The notes beneath the pieces are model-generated. The model ran no database searches, was not told the origin of the DNA, and was given only the letters and a program-made list of their open reading frames with translations. A program made the position numbers and the translations under genes. A stretch of 64,000 nt of DNA from Cronobacter sakazakii (GTDB lineage: Bacteria > Pseudomonadota > Gammaproteobacteria > Enterobacterales > Enterobacteriaceae), in the NCBI RefSeq assembly GCF_000982825.1, contig NZ_CP011047.1:434001-498000 (forward strand), read 5' to 3'. Below are positions 6,896 to 16,175 of this stretch, piece by piece. Positions within the stretch are counted from its first letter, which is position 1. Each line of letters opens with the position of its first letter.

Positions 6896-9220
6896 ATGAC
6901 GCCGTTACGCGTTTTTCGTAAAACAACACCTTTGGTTAACGCCATTCGCCTGAGCCTGCTGCCGCTGGCCGGTCTCTCGTTTTCCGCTTTTGCTGCACAG
7001 GTTGATATCGCACCGGGATCGCTCGACAAAGCGCTCAATCAGTATGCCGCACACAGCGGAATTACCCTCTCGGTTGACGCCAGCCTGACGCGCGGCAAGC
7101 AGAGCAACGGCCTGCACGGAGATTACGACGTCGAGAGCGGCCTGCAACAACTGCTGGACGGCAGCGGACTGCAGGTAAAACCGCTGAGAAATAACAGCTG
7201 GACGCTGGAGACCGCGCCCGCGCCAAAAGAAGATGCCCTGACCGTGGTCGGCGACTGGCTGGGCGATGCGCGTGAAAACGACGTATTTGAACATGCTGGC
7301 GCGCGTGACGTGATCCGCCGTGAGGATTTCGCCAAAACCGGCGCAACCACCATGCGTGAGGTGCTTAACCGCATCCCTGGCGTCAGCGCGCCGGAAAACA
7401 ACGGCACCGGCAGCCACGACCTGGCGATGAACTTTGGCATCCGGGGCCTGAACCCACGCCTCGCCAGCCGCTCGACCGTCCTGATGGACGGCATCCCCGT
7501 CCCCTTTGCCCCTTACGGTCAGCCGCAGCTTTCACTGGCTCCCGTTTCGCTCGGCAACATGGATGCCATTGACGTGGTGCGCGGTGGTGGTGCGGTGCGT
7601 TACGGACCGCAGAGCGTGGGCGGCGTGGTGAACTTTGTTACCCGCGCCATTCCGCAGGACTTTGGTATCGAGGCGGGGGTGGAAGGTCAGCTCAGCCCAA
7701 CCTCTTCACAAAACAACCCGAAAGAGACGCACAACCTGATGGTGGGCGGCACAGCGGACAACGGTTTTGGCACCGCGCTGCTCTACTCCGGCACGCGCGG
7801 CAGTGACTGGCGCGAGCACAGCGCCACCCGCATCGACGACCTGATGCTGAAAAGCAAATATGCGCCGAATGAGGTGCACACCTTCAACAGCCTGCTGCAA
7901 TATTACGATGGTGAAGCCGACATGCCCGGCGGCCTGTCCCGCGCGGATTACGACGCCGATCGCTGGCAATCCACCCGCCCGTATGACCGCTTCTGGGGCC
8001 GTCGCAAGCTGGCGAGCCTGGGCTACCAGTTCCAGCCGGACAGCCAGCATAAATTCAACATTCAGGGGTTCTACACCCAAACCCTGCGCAGCGGCTACCT
8101 GGAGCAAGGCAAACGCATCACCCTCTCGCCGCGTAACTACTGGGTGCGCGGTATTGAGCCACGCTACAGCCAGAGCTTTATGATCGGCCCTTCCGCGCAC
8201 GAAGTGGGCGTGGGCTATCGCTATGTGAATGAATCAACGCATGAAATGCGTTACTACACCGCCACCAGCAGCGGGCAGTTGCCGTCCGGCTCAAGCCCTT
8301 ACGACCGCGACACGCGTTCCGGCACCGAGGCGCACGCCTGGTATCTGGATGACAAAATCGACATCGGCAACTGGACCATCACGCCGGGTATGCGTTTCGA
8401 ACATATCGAGTCATACCAGAACAACGCCATCAAAGGCACGCACGAAGAGGTGAGCTATAACGCACCGCTTCCGGCGTTGAACGTGCTCTATCACCTGACT
8501 GATAGCTGGAATCTTTATGCAAACACTGAAGGCTCGTTCGGCACCGTACAGTACAGCCAGATTGGCAAGGCTGTGCAAAGCGGCAATGTGGAACCGGAAA
8601 AAGCGCGAACCTGGGAACTCGGTACCCGCTACGATGACGGCGCGCTGACGGCGGAAATGGGGCTGTTCCTGATTAACTTTAACAATCAGTACGACTCCAA
8701 CCAGACCAACGACACCGTCACTGCACGTGGCAAAACGCGCCATACCGGGCTGGAAACGCAGGCACGTTACGACCTGGGTACGCTAACGCCAACGCTTGAT
8801 AACGTTTCCGTCTACGCCAGCTATGCGTATGTGAACGCGGAAATCCGCGAGAAAGGCGACACCTATGGCAATCAGGTGCCATTCTCCCCGAAACATAAAG
8901 GCACGCTGGGCGTGGACTACAAGCCGGGCAACTGGACGTTCAATCTGAACAGCGATTTCCAGTCCAGCCAGTTTGCGGATAACGCCAATACGGTGAAAGA
9001 GAGCGCCGACGGCAGTACCGGCCGCATTCCCGGCTTCATGCTCTGGGGCGCACGCGTGGCGTATGACTTTGGCCCGCAGATGGCAGATCTGAACCTGGCG
9101 TTCGGTGTGAAAAACATCTTCGACCAGGACTACTTCATCCGCTCTTATGACGACAACAACAAAGGCATCTACGCAGGCCAGCCGCGCACGCTGTATATGC
9201 AGGGGTCGTTGAAGTTCTGA
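6896..9220 (+). CDS. fecA: FecA, TonB-dependent ferric citrate receptor
   Basis: 774-aa outer-membrane receptor for diferric dicitrate, nearly identical to E. coli FecA. The signal peptide ends with SAFA (about residue 33). Next comes the periplasmic STN signalling domain (about 34-110) that contacts FecR. The TonB box DALTVVG, the plug domain (GATTMREVLNRIPGV and following) and a 22-strand barrel ending in the terminal Phe of GSLKF complete the protein. Besides transport it starts the signal for its own induction. RBS GGAGAAGG lies just before ATG. The operon continues with fecBCDE. Confidence 0.98.
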   Translation: MTPLRVFRKTTPLVNAIRLSLLPLAGLSFSAFAAQVDIAPGSLDKALNQYAAHSGITLSVDASLTRGKQSNGLHGDYDVESGLQQLLDGSGLQVKPLRNNSWTLETAPAPKEDALTVVGDWLGDARENDVFEHAGARDVIRREDFAKTGATTMREVLNRIPGVSAPENNGTGSHDLAMNFGIRGLNPRLASRSTVLMDGIPVPFAPYGQPQLSLAPVSLGNMDAIDVVRGGGAVRYGPQSVGGVVNFVTRAIPQDFGIEAGVEGQLSPTSSQNNPKETHNLMVGGTADNGFGTALLYSGTRGSDWREHSATRIDDLMLKSKYAPNEVHTFNSLLQYYDGEADMPGGLSRADYDADRWQSTRPYDRFWGRRKLASLGYQFQPDSQHKFNIQGFYTQTLRSGYLEQGKRITLSPRNYWVRGIEPRYSQSFMIGPSAHEVGVGYRYVNESTHEMRYYTATSSGQLPSGSSPYDRDTRSGTEAHAWYLDDKIDIGNWTITPGMRFEHIESYQNNAIKGTHEEVSYNAPLPALNVLYHLTDSWNLYANTEGSFGTVQYSQIGKAVQSGNVEPEKARTWELGTRYDDGALTAEMGLFLINFNNQYDSNQTNDTVTARGKTRHTGLETQARYDLGTLTPTLDNVSVYASYAYVNAEIREKGDTYGNQVPFSPKHKGTLGVDYKPGNWTFNLNSDFQSSQFADNANTVKESADGSTGRIPGFMLWGARVAYDFGPQMADLNLAFGVKNIFDQDYFIRSYDDNNKGIYAGQPRTLYMQGSLKF

Positions 9221-9229
9221 TGTGTTAAC

Positions 9230-9249
9230 GCCCGGCTTGCCGGGCTTTT
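9230..9249 (+). terminator. Attenuating hairpin between fecA and fecB
   Basis: GCCCGG / CCGGGC stem with a CTTG centre followed by TTTT, 9 bp after the fecA stop. A partial terminator here would explain a higher level of the receptor than of the ABC transporter, as known for E. coli. Confidence 0.7.
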
Positions 9250-9264
9250 AGCTGGAATGTGACT

Positions 9265-10167
9265 ATGTTGGCATTTATCCGTTTTCTTTTTGCAGGCCTG
9301 CTGCTGGTGATCGGCCACGCCTTTGCCGCCACGGTTCAGGACGAACACGGCACGTTTACACTCGATAAAACGCCACAACGGATTGTGGTGCTGGAACTCT
9401 CGTTCGCCGATGCGCTGGCCGCCGTGGACGTCAGCCCGATCGGTATTGCCGACGATAACGATGCAAAACGCATCCTGCCCGAAGTGCGTGCGCACCTGAA
9501 ACCGTGGCAGTCCGTCGGAACGCGCGCGCAGCCGAGCCTGGAAGCCATTGCTGCCCTGAAACCAGACCTGATCATTGCCGACAGCAGTCGCCATGCGGGG
9601 ATTTACACTGCCTTGCAGCAAATCGCGCCGGTACTGCTGCTTAAGTCCCGCAACGAAACCTACGCTGAAAATTTGCACTCAGCGGCTATCATCGGCGAAG
9701 TGGTAGGTAAAAAACGAGAGATGCAGGCGCGTCTGGAACAACATAAAGAGAAGATGGCGCAGTGGTCCAGCCAGCTTCCCACAGGGACACGCGTGGCCTT
9801 TGGCACATCACGCGAACAGCTATTCAACCTGCATACCCAGGAGACCTGGACCGGCAGCGTGCTGGCTTCTCTGGGGCTGAACGTTCCCGCTGCGATGGCG
9901 GGCGCGTCCATGCCGTCCATCGGCCTGGAGCAACTGCTGGCGGTCAATCCTGCCTGGCTGCTGGTTGCCCACTATCGCGAAGAGAGCATTGTTAAACGCT
10001 GGCAACAAGATCCGCTCTGGCAGATATTAACCGCCGCGCAGAAGCAGCAGGTTGCTTCAGTCGACAGTAACGCCTGGGCGCGGATGCGCGGTATTTTTGC
10101 CGCAGAGCGTATTGCCGCTGACACGGTAAAAATCTTCCACCATCAGCCGCTTACCGATGTGAAATGA
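9265..10167 (+). CDS. fecB: FecB, periplasmic ferric citrate-binding protein
   Basis: 300-aa substrate-binding protein of the siderophore/iron class that hands ferric citrate to FecCD. A signal peptide (MLAFIRFLFAGLLLVIGHAFA) covers about residues 1-21. The mature part has the two-lobed binding-protein fold with TPQRIVVLELSFADALAAV near the start. I chose the ATG at 9265 to match E. coli; a GTG two codons upstream is also in frame. It overlaps fecC by 4 bp (ATGA). Confidence 0.95.
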   Translation: MLAFIRFLFAGLLLVIGHAFAATVQDEHGTFTLDKTPQRIVVLELSFADALAAVDVSPIGIADDNDAKRILPEVRAHLKPWQSVGTRAQPSLEAIAALKPDLIIADSSRHAGIYTALQQIAPVLLLKSRNETYAENLHSAAIIGEVVGKKREMQARLEQHKEKMAQWSSQLPTGTRVAFGTSREQLFNLHTQETWTGSVLASLGLNVPAAMAGASMPSIGLEQLLAVNPAWLLVAHYREESIVKRWQQDPLWQILTAAQKQQVASVDSNAWARMRGIFAAERIAADTVKIFHHQPLTDVK

Positions 10168-11162
10168 CCGCGCTAAAACACCCGGTGCTGCTGTGGGGGC
10201 TTCCCGTTGCAGTACTTATTATTATTTTCTGGCTGAGTCTGTTTTGCTACTCGGCCATTCCTGTTTCCGGAGCAGACGCAATCCGCGCCCTGCTGCCTGG
10301 ACACACGCCAACGCTACCAGAAGCGCTGGTGCAAAACCTTCGTTTGCCGCGAAGCCTGGTCGCCGTTCTGATCGGCGCAAGCCTGGCGCTCGCGGGCACG
10401 CTGCTGCAAACCCTGACCCACAACCCAATGGCCTCTCCTTCACTGCTCGGCATTAACAGCGGCGCGGCGCTGGCTATGGCGCTTACCAGCGCGCTGAGTC
10501 CGACGCCGGTTGCAGGCTATTCCCTGTCGTTCATCGCGGCATGCGGGGGCGGCGTGAGCTGGCTGCTGGTCATGACCGCAGGAGGCGGGTTTCGTCATAC
10601 CCAGGACAGAAACAAACTGATCCTCGCGGGTATCGCGCTGTCGGCCTTTTGTATGGCCCTGACCCGCATCACCCTGCTGCTGGCCGAAGATCATGCTTAC
10701 GGCATCTTTTACTGGCTGGCAGGCGGAGTGTCCCACGCCCACTGGCAGGATGTCTGGCAGCTCTTGCCGGTGGTGGTCACTGCAGTCCCTGTCGTGTTGC
10801 TGCTGGCGAATCAACTGAACCTGCTCAACGTCAGCGACAGTACCGCCCATACGCTGGGAGTGAACCTGCCGAGACTACGTTTGATCATCAATATGTTAGT
10901 GCTGCTTCTGGTTGGCGCGTGCGTCAGTGTGGCAGGTCCGGTGGCGTTTATCGGCCTGCTGGTGCCACATCTGGCGCGCTTCTGGGCAGGCTTCGATCAG
11001 CGCAACGTACTGCCGGTGAGCATGCTGCTGGGGGCCACGCTGATGCTGATGGCAGATGTACTCGCACGCGCGCTGGCCTTCCCCGGCGATCTGCCCGCAG
11101 GCGCAGTGCTGGCGCTGATTGGCAGTCCTTGCTTTGTCTGGCTGGTGAGGAGGCGAGGATGA
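10164..11162 (+). CDS. fecC: FecC, ferric citrate ABC permease
   Basis: 332-aa polytopic inner-membrane permease of the FecCD family with about nine to ten hydrophobic segments. The motif RNLRLPRSLVAVLIGASLAL-type segment near residue 60 and the cytoplasmic loop GPVAFIGLLVPHLAR, which docks to the ATPase, are present. It pairs with FecD to form the channel. Start and stop overlap fecB and fecD by 4 bp each, indicating coupled translation. Confidence 0.95.
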   Translation: MTALKHPVLLWGLPVAVLIIIFWLSLFCYSAIPVSGADAIRALLPGHTPTLPEALVQNLRLPRSLVAVLIGASLALAGTLLQTLTHNPMASPSLLGINSGAALAMALTSALSPTPVAGYSLSFIAACGGGVSWLLVMTAGGGFRHTQDRNKLILAGIALSAFCMALTRITLLLAEDHAYGIFYWLAGGVSHAHWQDVWQLLPVVVTAVPVVLLLANQLNLLNVSDSTAHTLGVNLPRLRLIINMLVLLLVGACVSVAGPVAFIGLLVPHLARFWAGFDQRNVLPVSMLLGATLMLMADVLARALAFPGDLPAGAVLALIGSPCFVWLVRRRG

Positions 11163-12115
11163 AAATTGCGCTGGTCATTTTCATCACCCTTGCCCTGGCA
11201 GGTTGTGCGCTGTTATCACTCCATATGGGGGTGATCCCCGTGCCGTGGCGCGCGCTGCTGACCGACTGGCAGGACGGACGCGAGCATTATTATGTATTGA
11301 TGGAGTACCGACTGCCGCGCTTGCTGCTGGCACTGTTTGTCGGTGCAGCCCTCGCCGTGGCGGGCGTGCTGGTACAGGGGATTGTGCGTAACCCGCTAGC
11401 ATCACCGGATATTCTCGGCATTAACCATGCCGCCAGCCTTGCCTCTGTGGGAGCACTGCTTCTTATGCCATCACTATCCGTGATGGTGCTGCCGCTGCTG
11501 GCCTTTGCGGGCGGTATGGCGGGGTTGATCTTGCTGAAGATGCTGGCAAAGACCCACCAGCCGATGAAGCTGGCGCTCACCGGCGTGGCGCTTTCCGCCT
11601 GCTGGGCGAGCCTGACGGATTACCTGATGCTCCTGCACCCGCAGGATGTAAACAGTGCCCTGCTGTGGCTGACGGGTAGCTTATGGGGGCGCGACTGGCA
11701 CTTTGTGAAGATTGCCGTGCCGTTGCTCATTCTGTTTTTGCCGCTGAGCCTGCGCTTTTGTCGCGATCTCGACCTGCTGGCGCTGGGCGATGCACGAGCA
11801 GCCACGCTCGGCGTGTCGGTTCAGCGCACCCGGTTCCAGGGGCTGATGCTGGCTGTCGCGATGACAGCAACCGGCGTGGCCGTCTGTGGCCCGATAAGTT
11901 TTATTGGTCTCGTCGTGCCGCACATGGTGCGCAGGATCGCCGGCGGGCGTCACCGCTGGCTGATGCCCGTTTCGGCCCTGACGGGCGCGTTGTTGCTGGT
12001 CATTGCCGATCTGCTGGCACGAATCATTCATCCGCCGCTGGAGCTTCCGGCAGGCGTGCTGACCGCCATTATCGGCGCACCGTGGTTTGTCTGGCTGCTT
12101 GTGAGAATGCGATAA
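11159..12115 (+). CDS. fecD: FecD, ferric citrate ABC permease
   Basis: 318-aa second permease subunit of the FecBCDE transporter. It begins with the hydrophobic MKIALVIFITLALAGCALL, carries EYRLPRLLLALFVGAALAVA and the ATPase-docking loop GPISFIGLVVPHMVR, and ends with LLVRMR as in E. coli. I chose the ATG at 11159, which overlaps the fecC stop by 4 bp; the same frame is not open as fecD upstream. Intact. Confidence 0.95.
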   Translation: MKIALVIFITLALAGCALLSLHMGVIPVPWRALLTDWQDGREHYYVLMEYRLPRLLLALFVGAALAVAGVLVQGIVRNPLASPDILGINHAASLASVGALLLMPSLSVMVLPLLAFAGGMAGLILLKMLAKTHQPMKLALTGVALSACWASLTDYLMLLHPQDVNSALLWLTGSLWGRDWHFVKIAVPLLILFLPLSLRFCRDLDLLALGDARAATLGVSVQRTRFQGLMLAVAMTATGVAVCGPISFIGLVVPHMVRRIAGGRHRWLMPVSALTGALLLVIADLLARIIHPPLELPAGVLTAIIGAPWFVWLLVRMR

Positions 12116-12883
12116 ATGAGATTACGTACTGAAAATCTGACCGTCAGCTATGGCGCACAAACCGTGCTGGATGGACTTTCTCTCGCCCTGCCTGCCGGAA
12201 AAATCACGGCCCTGCTCGGCCCTAACGGTTGCGGGAAATCGACGCTGTTGAACTGTTTTTCTCGCCTGTTAACACCAGACTCTGGCGAGATATTGCTTGA
12301 TGAAAAACCCATAGCCGGTTTTTCCGCCCGCCAGCTGGCTCGCCGCCTGGCTTTACTGCCGCAACACCATTTATCCCCCGAGGGGATCACTGTACGGGAA
12401 CTGGTTTCCTACGGCCGCAGCCCGTGGCTGTCGTTGTGGGGGCGACTCTCCGCGGAAGACAACGAGCGGGTCAACGTGGCAATGAGTCAGACCCGGACGC
12501 GCAATCTGGCTGACCGCAGGTTAACCCAGCTTTCCGGCGGCCAGCGCCAGCGTGCGTTTCTGGCGATGGTGCTGGCACAGGATACGCCACTCATTCTTCT
12601 TGATGAGCCTACGACCTACCTCGATATCAATCATCAGGTTGAACTGATGCGCCTGATGGTTGAACTCAAAAGGCAGGGGAAAACCGTAGTGACGGTACTC
12701 CACGATCTGAATCAGGCCAGCCGCTATTGCGATCATCTGGTGGTACTGGCAAGCGGTCGCGTGATGGCGCAAGGTGCTCCGGAAGCAGTGATGAAACCAG
12801 AGCTTCTAAAGACGGTGTTCAGCGTAGAAGCGGAAATCCATCCCGAACCGGTATCTGGCAGACCCATGTGTGTGGTGAAGTAG
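12116..12883 (+). CDS. fecE: FecE, ATPase of the ferric citrate transporter
   Basis: 255-aa ABC ATPase that powers FecCD. Walker A is GPNGCGKST (about residues 36-44), the signature LSGGQRQRAF, Walker B LILLDEPTTYLD, and the switch His follows in VLHDLNQ. It starts directly at the fecD stop (TAAATG). The gene ends the operon; an IS66-family remnant begins about 40 bp downstream, so the usual downstream context of fec is lost. Confidence 0.97.
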   Translation: MRLRTENLTVSYGAQTVLDGLSLALPAGKITALLGPNGCGKSTLLNCFSRLLTPDSGEILLDEKPIAGFSARQLARRLALLPQHHLSPEGITVRELVSYGRSPWLSLWGRLSAEDNERVNVAMSQTRTRNLADRRLTQLSGGQRQRAFLAMVLAQDTPLILLDEPTTYLDINHQVELMRLMVELKRQGKTVVTVLHDLNQASRYCDHLVVLASGRVMAQGAPEAVMKPELLKTVFSVEAEIHPEPVSGRPMCVVK

Positions 12884-12925
12884 TCTGGCGAAGTCATAAG
12901 GATCATCACAGGACAGATAAAGGAA

Positions 12926-13275
12926 GTGATAACCACCTGCCAACAGGCACCAAAATCTGGCTGGTTGCCGGTATCACCGACATGCGCAACGGCTTCAATG
13001 GTCTCGCCGCAAAGGTGCAGACGATGCTGAAAGATGACCCGATATCCGGCCATGTCTTCATCTTCCGGGGCCGCAGCGGCAGTAAGGTCAAACTGCTGTG
13101 GTCCACCGGCGACGGGCTGTGCCTGCTGACCAAACGGCTGGAACGCGGCCGCTTCGCCTGGCCCTCTGCCCGCGATGGCAAAGTGTTCCTGACCCCGGCG
13201 CAGCTGGCAATGCTTCTGGAAGGCATCGACTGGCGGCAGCCTAAAAGACTGCTTACGTCCCTGACCATGTTGTAG
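12926..13275 (+). pseudogene. IS66-family TnpB remnant
   Basis: The reading frame encodes the IS66-family accessory protein TnpB (GTKIWLVAGITDMRNGFNGLA through KRLLTSLTML). The expected start GTG at 12926, preceded by AAGGA, is out of frame with the rest: GTGATAACC is followed by two extra bases before CTGCCAACAGG. So the gene looks frameshifted near codon 3. It is followed by a damaged tnpC, and no IS66 end is recognisable near fecE. Confidence 0.8.
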
Positions 13276-13324
13276 GCCTCTTTATCCTGGTTGTCGTTGA
13301 ATAAGCCTGGTAAAATGCGGGCTT

Positions 13325-13600
13325 ATGAACAACACCTCCCCCTGACGACATCCTTCTGCTGAAACAGCGCCTGTCCGAACAGGAAGCGCTGAACCGCGCC
13401 CTGCTGGAAAAGCAGGCCGACCGGGAGCGCGAAATAGACCATCTGCAGGCGCAGCTGGATAAGCTTCGCCGGATGAACTTCGGCAGTCGTTCTGAATAAA
13501 TCTCCCGCCGCATCGCGCAGATAGAAGCCGACCTGAACCGGCTTCAGACAGAAAGCGATACGCTGACGGGTCGGGTTGCCGATACGGGCCGGGCCCCGTA
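13325..13600 (+). pseudogene. IS66-family TnpC (transposase) N-terminal remnant
   Basis: Starts ATGAACAACACCTCCCC, where an extra C causes an immediate stop. In the correct frame the helical N-terminus of TnpC follows (DDILLLKQRLSEQEALNRALL, then leucine-zipper-like LQAQLDKLRRMNFGSRSE), but a TAA replaces the next Lys codon at about 13498. Homology continues (ISRRIAQIEADLNRLQ) and then ends near 13600, where an EAL-domain fragment begins on the other strand. Only about a fifth of tnpC is left. Confidence 0.8.
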
Positions 13601-13605
13601 TCGTT

Positions 13606-13868
13606 TTAACCCTGAATATTCATCGCAGATATTGTTTCGGGTTTTCCGGTATACCAGCCCTGAACTAGGTAACCGGGGCCAAGAGAACGGACGAATTCAA
13701 ACTGTCCTGGCGTTTCCACCCCTTCAAACACCAGTGGTTTGCCAGTACCACGTAACCCTTTCACCACAGAAACAAGTAGCGCTCGCTTCACCGGGTCATC
13801 AATATTGGCAATAAAAATACGGTCTATTTTTATCTCATCGAAATCCAGTACCGTCAGCCATTCAATAT
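13606..13868 (-). pseudogene. C-terminal fragment of an EAL-domain protein
   Basis: About 85 residues of a c-di-GMP phosphodiesterase (EAL) domain: WLTVLDFDEIKIDRIFI (loop with the conserved DxxKID-type metal site), then LVFEGVET and LVQGWYTGKP, which are typical of the end of the domain. The catalytic EAL motif itself would be further N-terminal and is missing. The fragment is cut by the Tn3-type inverted repeat at 13869 and its other end is the natural C-terminus. It cannot be functional. Confidence 0.75.
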
Positions 13869-13906
13869 GGGGGCCGCTTGGCAAACGGAAAATATCCTAC
13901 GTTAAG
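13869..13906 (+). repeat. Tn3-family terminal inverted repeat (left end of the ars-chr transposon)
   Basis: Begins GGGGGCCGCTTGG and ends with ATCCTACGTTAAG, the layout of 38-bp Tn3-family ends. The outer G-rich end faces left, so it is the left end of the transposon that carries ars, chrA, tnpR and tnpA to its right. A near-identical copy in the same orientation occurs at 21166. Confidence 0.85.
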
Positions 13907-13997
13907 CCTGTTTCTTTAGCTGGCATTACAAAAAGCGAGCGTCTGCATGGTACAGACAGACACCCGAATACGATAAAAATGAGACGAAAAAAACAGG

Positions 13998-14423
13998 TTA
14001 CTTAACCCGCTTCCCCGTTTCGTCAATGATCTTTTCGCCGTCCTCTTTGGTAAACGCTCCTTTCTGACCTTCAGGTAGAATATCCAGCACTATTTCTGAA
14101 GGGCGGCAAAGACGAGTGCCAAGCGGCGTAACGACTACCGGCCGATTAATCAGGATCGGATGTTGAAGCATAAAATCAATCAACTGCTCATCACTGAATT
14201 TCTCTTCATCAAGGCCCAGGTGTTCATAAGGCTCAACATTCTTACGCAGCAATGCACGCACCGTAATTCCCATATCTGAAATAAGTTTAATCAGCTCATC
14301 ACGGGTCGGTGGCGTATCGAGATAATAAATAATGGTCGGTTCGTTACCGCTGTTACGGATCATCTCCAGCGTGTTGCGTGAAGTGCCGCAGGCCGGGTTG
14401 TGATAGATGGTAATGTTGCTCAT
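13998..14423 (-). CDS. arsC: ArsC, glutaredoxin-dependent arsenate reductase
   Basis: 141-aa cytoplasmic arsenate reductase that converts As(V) to As(III) for export by ArsB. The catalytic Cys12 lies in HNPACGTSRNT; the substrate-binding arginines include the one in ILINRPVVVTPLGTRLCRP. The length is that of plasmid R773/E. coli ArsC. It is the last gene of the arsRBC operon, 12 bp after arsB. The C-terminus ends near the Tn3-type repeat at 13869. Intact. Confidence 0.97.
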   Translation of the reverse strand: MSNITIYHNPACGTSRNTLEMIRNSGNEPTIIYYLDTPPTRDELIKLISDMGITVRALLRKNVEPYEHLGLDEEKFSDEQLIDFMLQHPILINRPVVVTPLGTRLCRPSEIVLDILPEGQKGAFTKEDGEKIIDETGKRVK

Positions 14424-14435
14424 ATCTTTATCTCA

Positions 14436-15725
14436 TTACAAAGTGATGGAAAGCCGCAACGCCAGCGCGGCCAGAGTGACAAACAGCACGGGCAGAGTCA
14501 TGATAATGCCCGTGCGGAAGTAATAACCCCAGGTGATCGTTATATTTTTCTGGGCAAGCACATGCAGCCAAAGCAGGGTTGCCAGACTGCCAATCGGGGT
14601 GATTTTCGGGCCTAAATCGCAGCCAATCACGTTGGCATAAATCATTGCCTCTTTGACGACGCCAGTCGCCGTACTCCCGTCAATCGACAGCGCGCCAATC
14701 AGCACCGTCGGCATATTGTTCATCACCGACGACAGGAACGCGGTCAGGAAGCCGGTGCCGAACGTTGCTGCCCATAACCCCTTTTCTGCCAGCAGGTTCA
14801 GTACACCAGACAGATACTCCGTGAGCCCGGCATTGCGCAGGCCATAGACCACCAGGTACATGCCCAGCGAAAAAATCACGATCTGCCATGGCGCACTGCG
14901 CAGGACTTTCCCTGTGTTGATGCCATGACCTCTTTTCGCCACGATAAACAGTACTGCTGCGCCAGCAGCTGCTATCGCGCTGACAGGGATCCCCAGCGGC
15001 TCCAGAACGAAGAAACCGACAAGCAGCAATAACAGGACAATCCAGCCCGCCCTGAACGTTGCCGCATCCTTTATCACACTGGCAGGCGTCTTCAGCAGCG
15101 AAACGTCATACGTTGCCGGAATATCCCTGCGGAAGAAGAGATGCAGCATGATCAGCGTGGCCGCAATCGCTGCCGCATCCACGGGGATCATAACGGAGGC
15201 GTACTGCGTAAAGCCCAGATCGAAGAAGTCCGCCGAGACGATATTCACCAGGTTAGAAACAATGAGTGGCAGGCTGGCCGTATCTGCAATAAATCCTGCA
15301 GCCATGACAAAGGCCAGTGTCGTGCCCTGGCTGAACCCCAGTGCGAGCAGCATCGCAATCACAATCGGCGTCAGGATCAGCGCGGCGCCATCATTGGCGA
15401 ACAAAGCAGCAACAGCGGCACCGAGCAAGACTATCCAGGTGAACAGCAGGCGGCCACGTCCGTTACCCCAGCGGGAGACGTGCAGTGCGGCCCATTCAAA
15501 GAAGCCGGACTCATCGAGCAGCAGGCTGATGATGATGACCGCAATAAATGCCGCTGTCGCGTTCCAGACGATATTCCAGACAACGGGAATATCAGAGATA
15601 TGGATGACACCGGTTCCCAGCGCCAGCACAGCCCCGATACTCGCGCTCCAGCCAATACTCAGGCCTCTGGGTTGCCAGATCACCAGTACCAGCGTCAGTA
15701 AAAATATACTCCCTGCCAAAAGCAT
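14436..15725 (-). CDS. arsB: ArsB, arsenite efflux pump
   Basis: 429-aa membrane antiporter that extrudes As(III) and Sb(III). It has about 12 hydrophobic segments, beginning MLLAGSIFLLTLVLVIWQP. Conserved stretches such as LLFTWIVLLGAAVAALFAND and GCDLGPKITPIGSLATLLW match E. coli/R773 ArsB. I chose the ATG at 15725 to match the family length; the frame is open 78 bp further upstream toward arsR. It sits between arsR and arsC. Confidence 0.96.
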   Translation of the reverse strand: MLLAGSIFLLTLVLVIWQPRGLSIGWSASIGAVLALGTGVIHISDIPVVWNIVWNATAAFIAVIIISLLLDESGFFEWAALHVSRWGNGRGRLLFTWIVLLGAAVAALFANDGAALILTPIVIAMLLALGFSQGTTLAFVMAAGFIADTASLPLIVSNLVNIVSADFFDLGFTQYASVMIPVDAAAIAATLIMLHLFFRRDIPATYDVSLLKTPASVIKDAATFRAGWIVLLLLLVGFFVLEPLGIPVSAIAAAGAAVLFIVAKRGHGINTGKVLRSAPWQIVIFSLGMYLVVYGLRNAGLTEYLSGVLNLLAEKGLWAATFGTGFLTAFLSSVMNNMPTVLIGALSIDGSTATGVVKEAMIYANVIGCDLGPKITPIGSLATLLWLHVLAQKNITITWGYYFRTGIIMTLPVLFVTLAALALRLSITL

Positions 15726-15769
15726 CTCAGACCCCATCATATATGATTTTGTAAATATGTTTTCCTGCC

Positions 15770-16090
15770 TCAGCAGGAGGTGCAGGCTGATTTGTCCAGC
15801 CATTCACGTACATCCTCGCGCAGACACTGCCAGGTCGTCGTGATTGTCTCTGCTGCCCACGCCGGAATATGGGGTGACAGACGATAGTGGATCCATTTGC
15901 CTTCCCGACGGTCAAGAACCAGATCAGCCTCGCGAAGGATAGCCATATGTCGCGAAATTTTGGGCTGCGATTCGCAGGTGGCAACGCAGATATCGCAGAC
16001 GCACAATTCTCCGGACTCACGGAGAAGCATGACGATGGCTAGCCGTGTTTCATCCGACAGGATTTTGAAAAGCTGAACAGGTTGTAGCAT
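15770..16090 (-). CDS. arsR: ArsR, As(III)-responsive repressor
   Basis: 106-aa winged-helix repressor of the ArsR/SmtB family controlling the ars genes. The As(III)-binding cysteines are C30, C32 and C35 in ELCVCDICVATC, followed by the recognition helix SQPKISRHMAIL and the wing REGKWIHYRLS. It is slightly shorter than E. coli ArsR (117 aa). It is the first gene of arsRBC and is divergent from arsH, with the shared control region between them. Confidence 0.95.
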   Translation of the reverse strand: MLQPVQLFKILSDETRLAIVMLLRESGELCVCDICVATCESQPKISRHMAILREADLVLDRREGKWIHYRLSPHIPAWAAETITTTWQCLREDVREWLDKSACTSC

Positions 16091-16175
16091 TTTTCACTCC
16101 GTTCCCTTTAGAATACACATATGTTAGATCATATATATTAACTTTAAAATCACCTGTTCTCTCCGGAGGAGAAAA
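16091..16175. promoter_or_regulatory. arsR/arsH divergent control region
   Basis: 85 bp between the divergent arsR and arsH starts, AT-rich in the middle (acatatgttagatcatatat), where an ArsR operator and both promoters are expected. The arsH RBS is CTCCGGAGGAG. Exact operator position not determined. Confidence 0.6.

Noticed and set aside
10541..11158. Long open frame leading into fecD
   Set aside because: This is the shadow of fecC in another frame; fecD starts at 11159 overlapping the fecC stop.
15141..15701. Long plus-strand frames opposite arsB
   Set aside because: Out-of-frame shadows of arsB, with low-complexity composition and no RBS.
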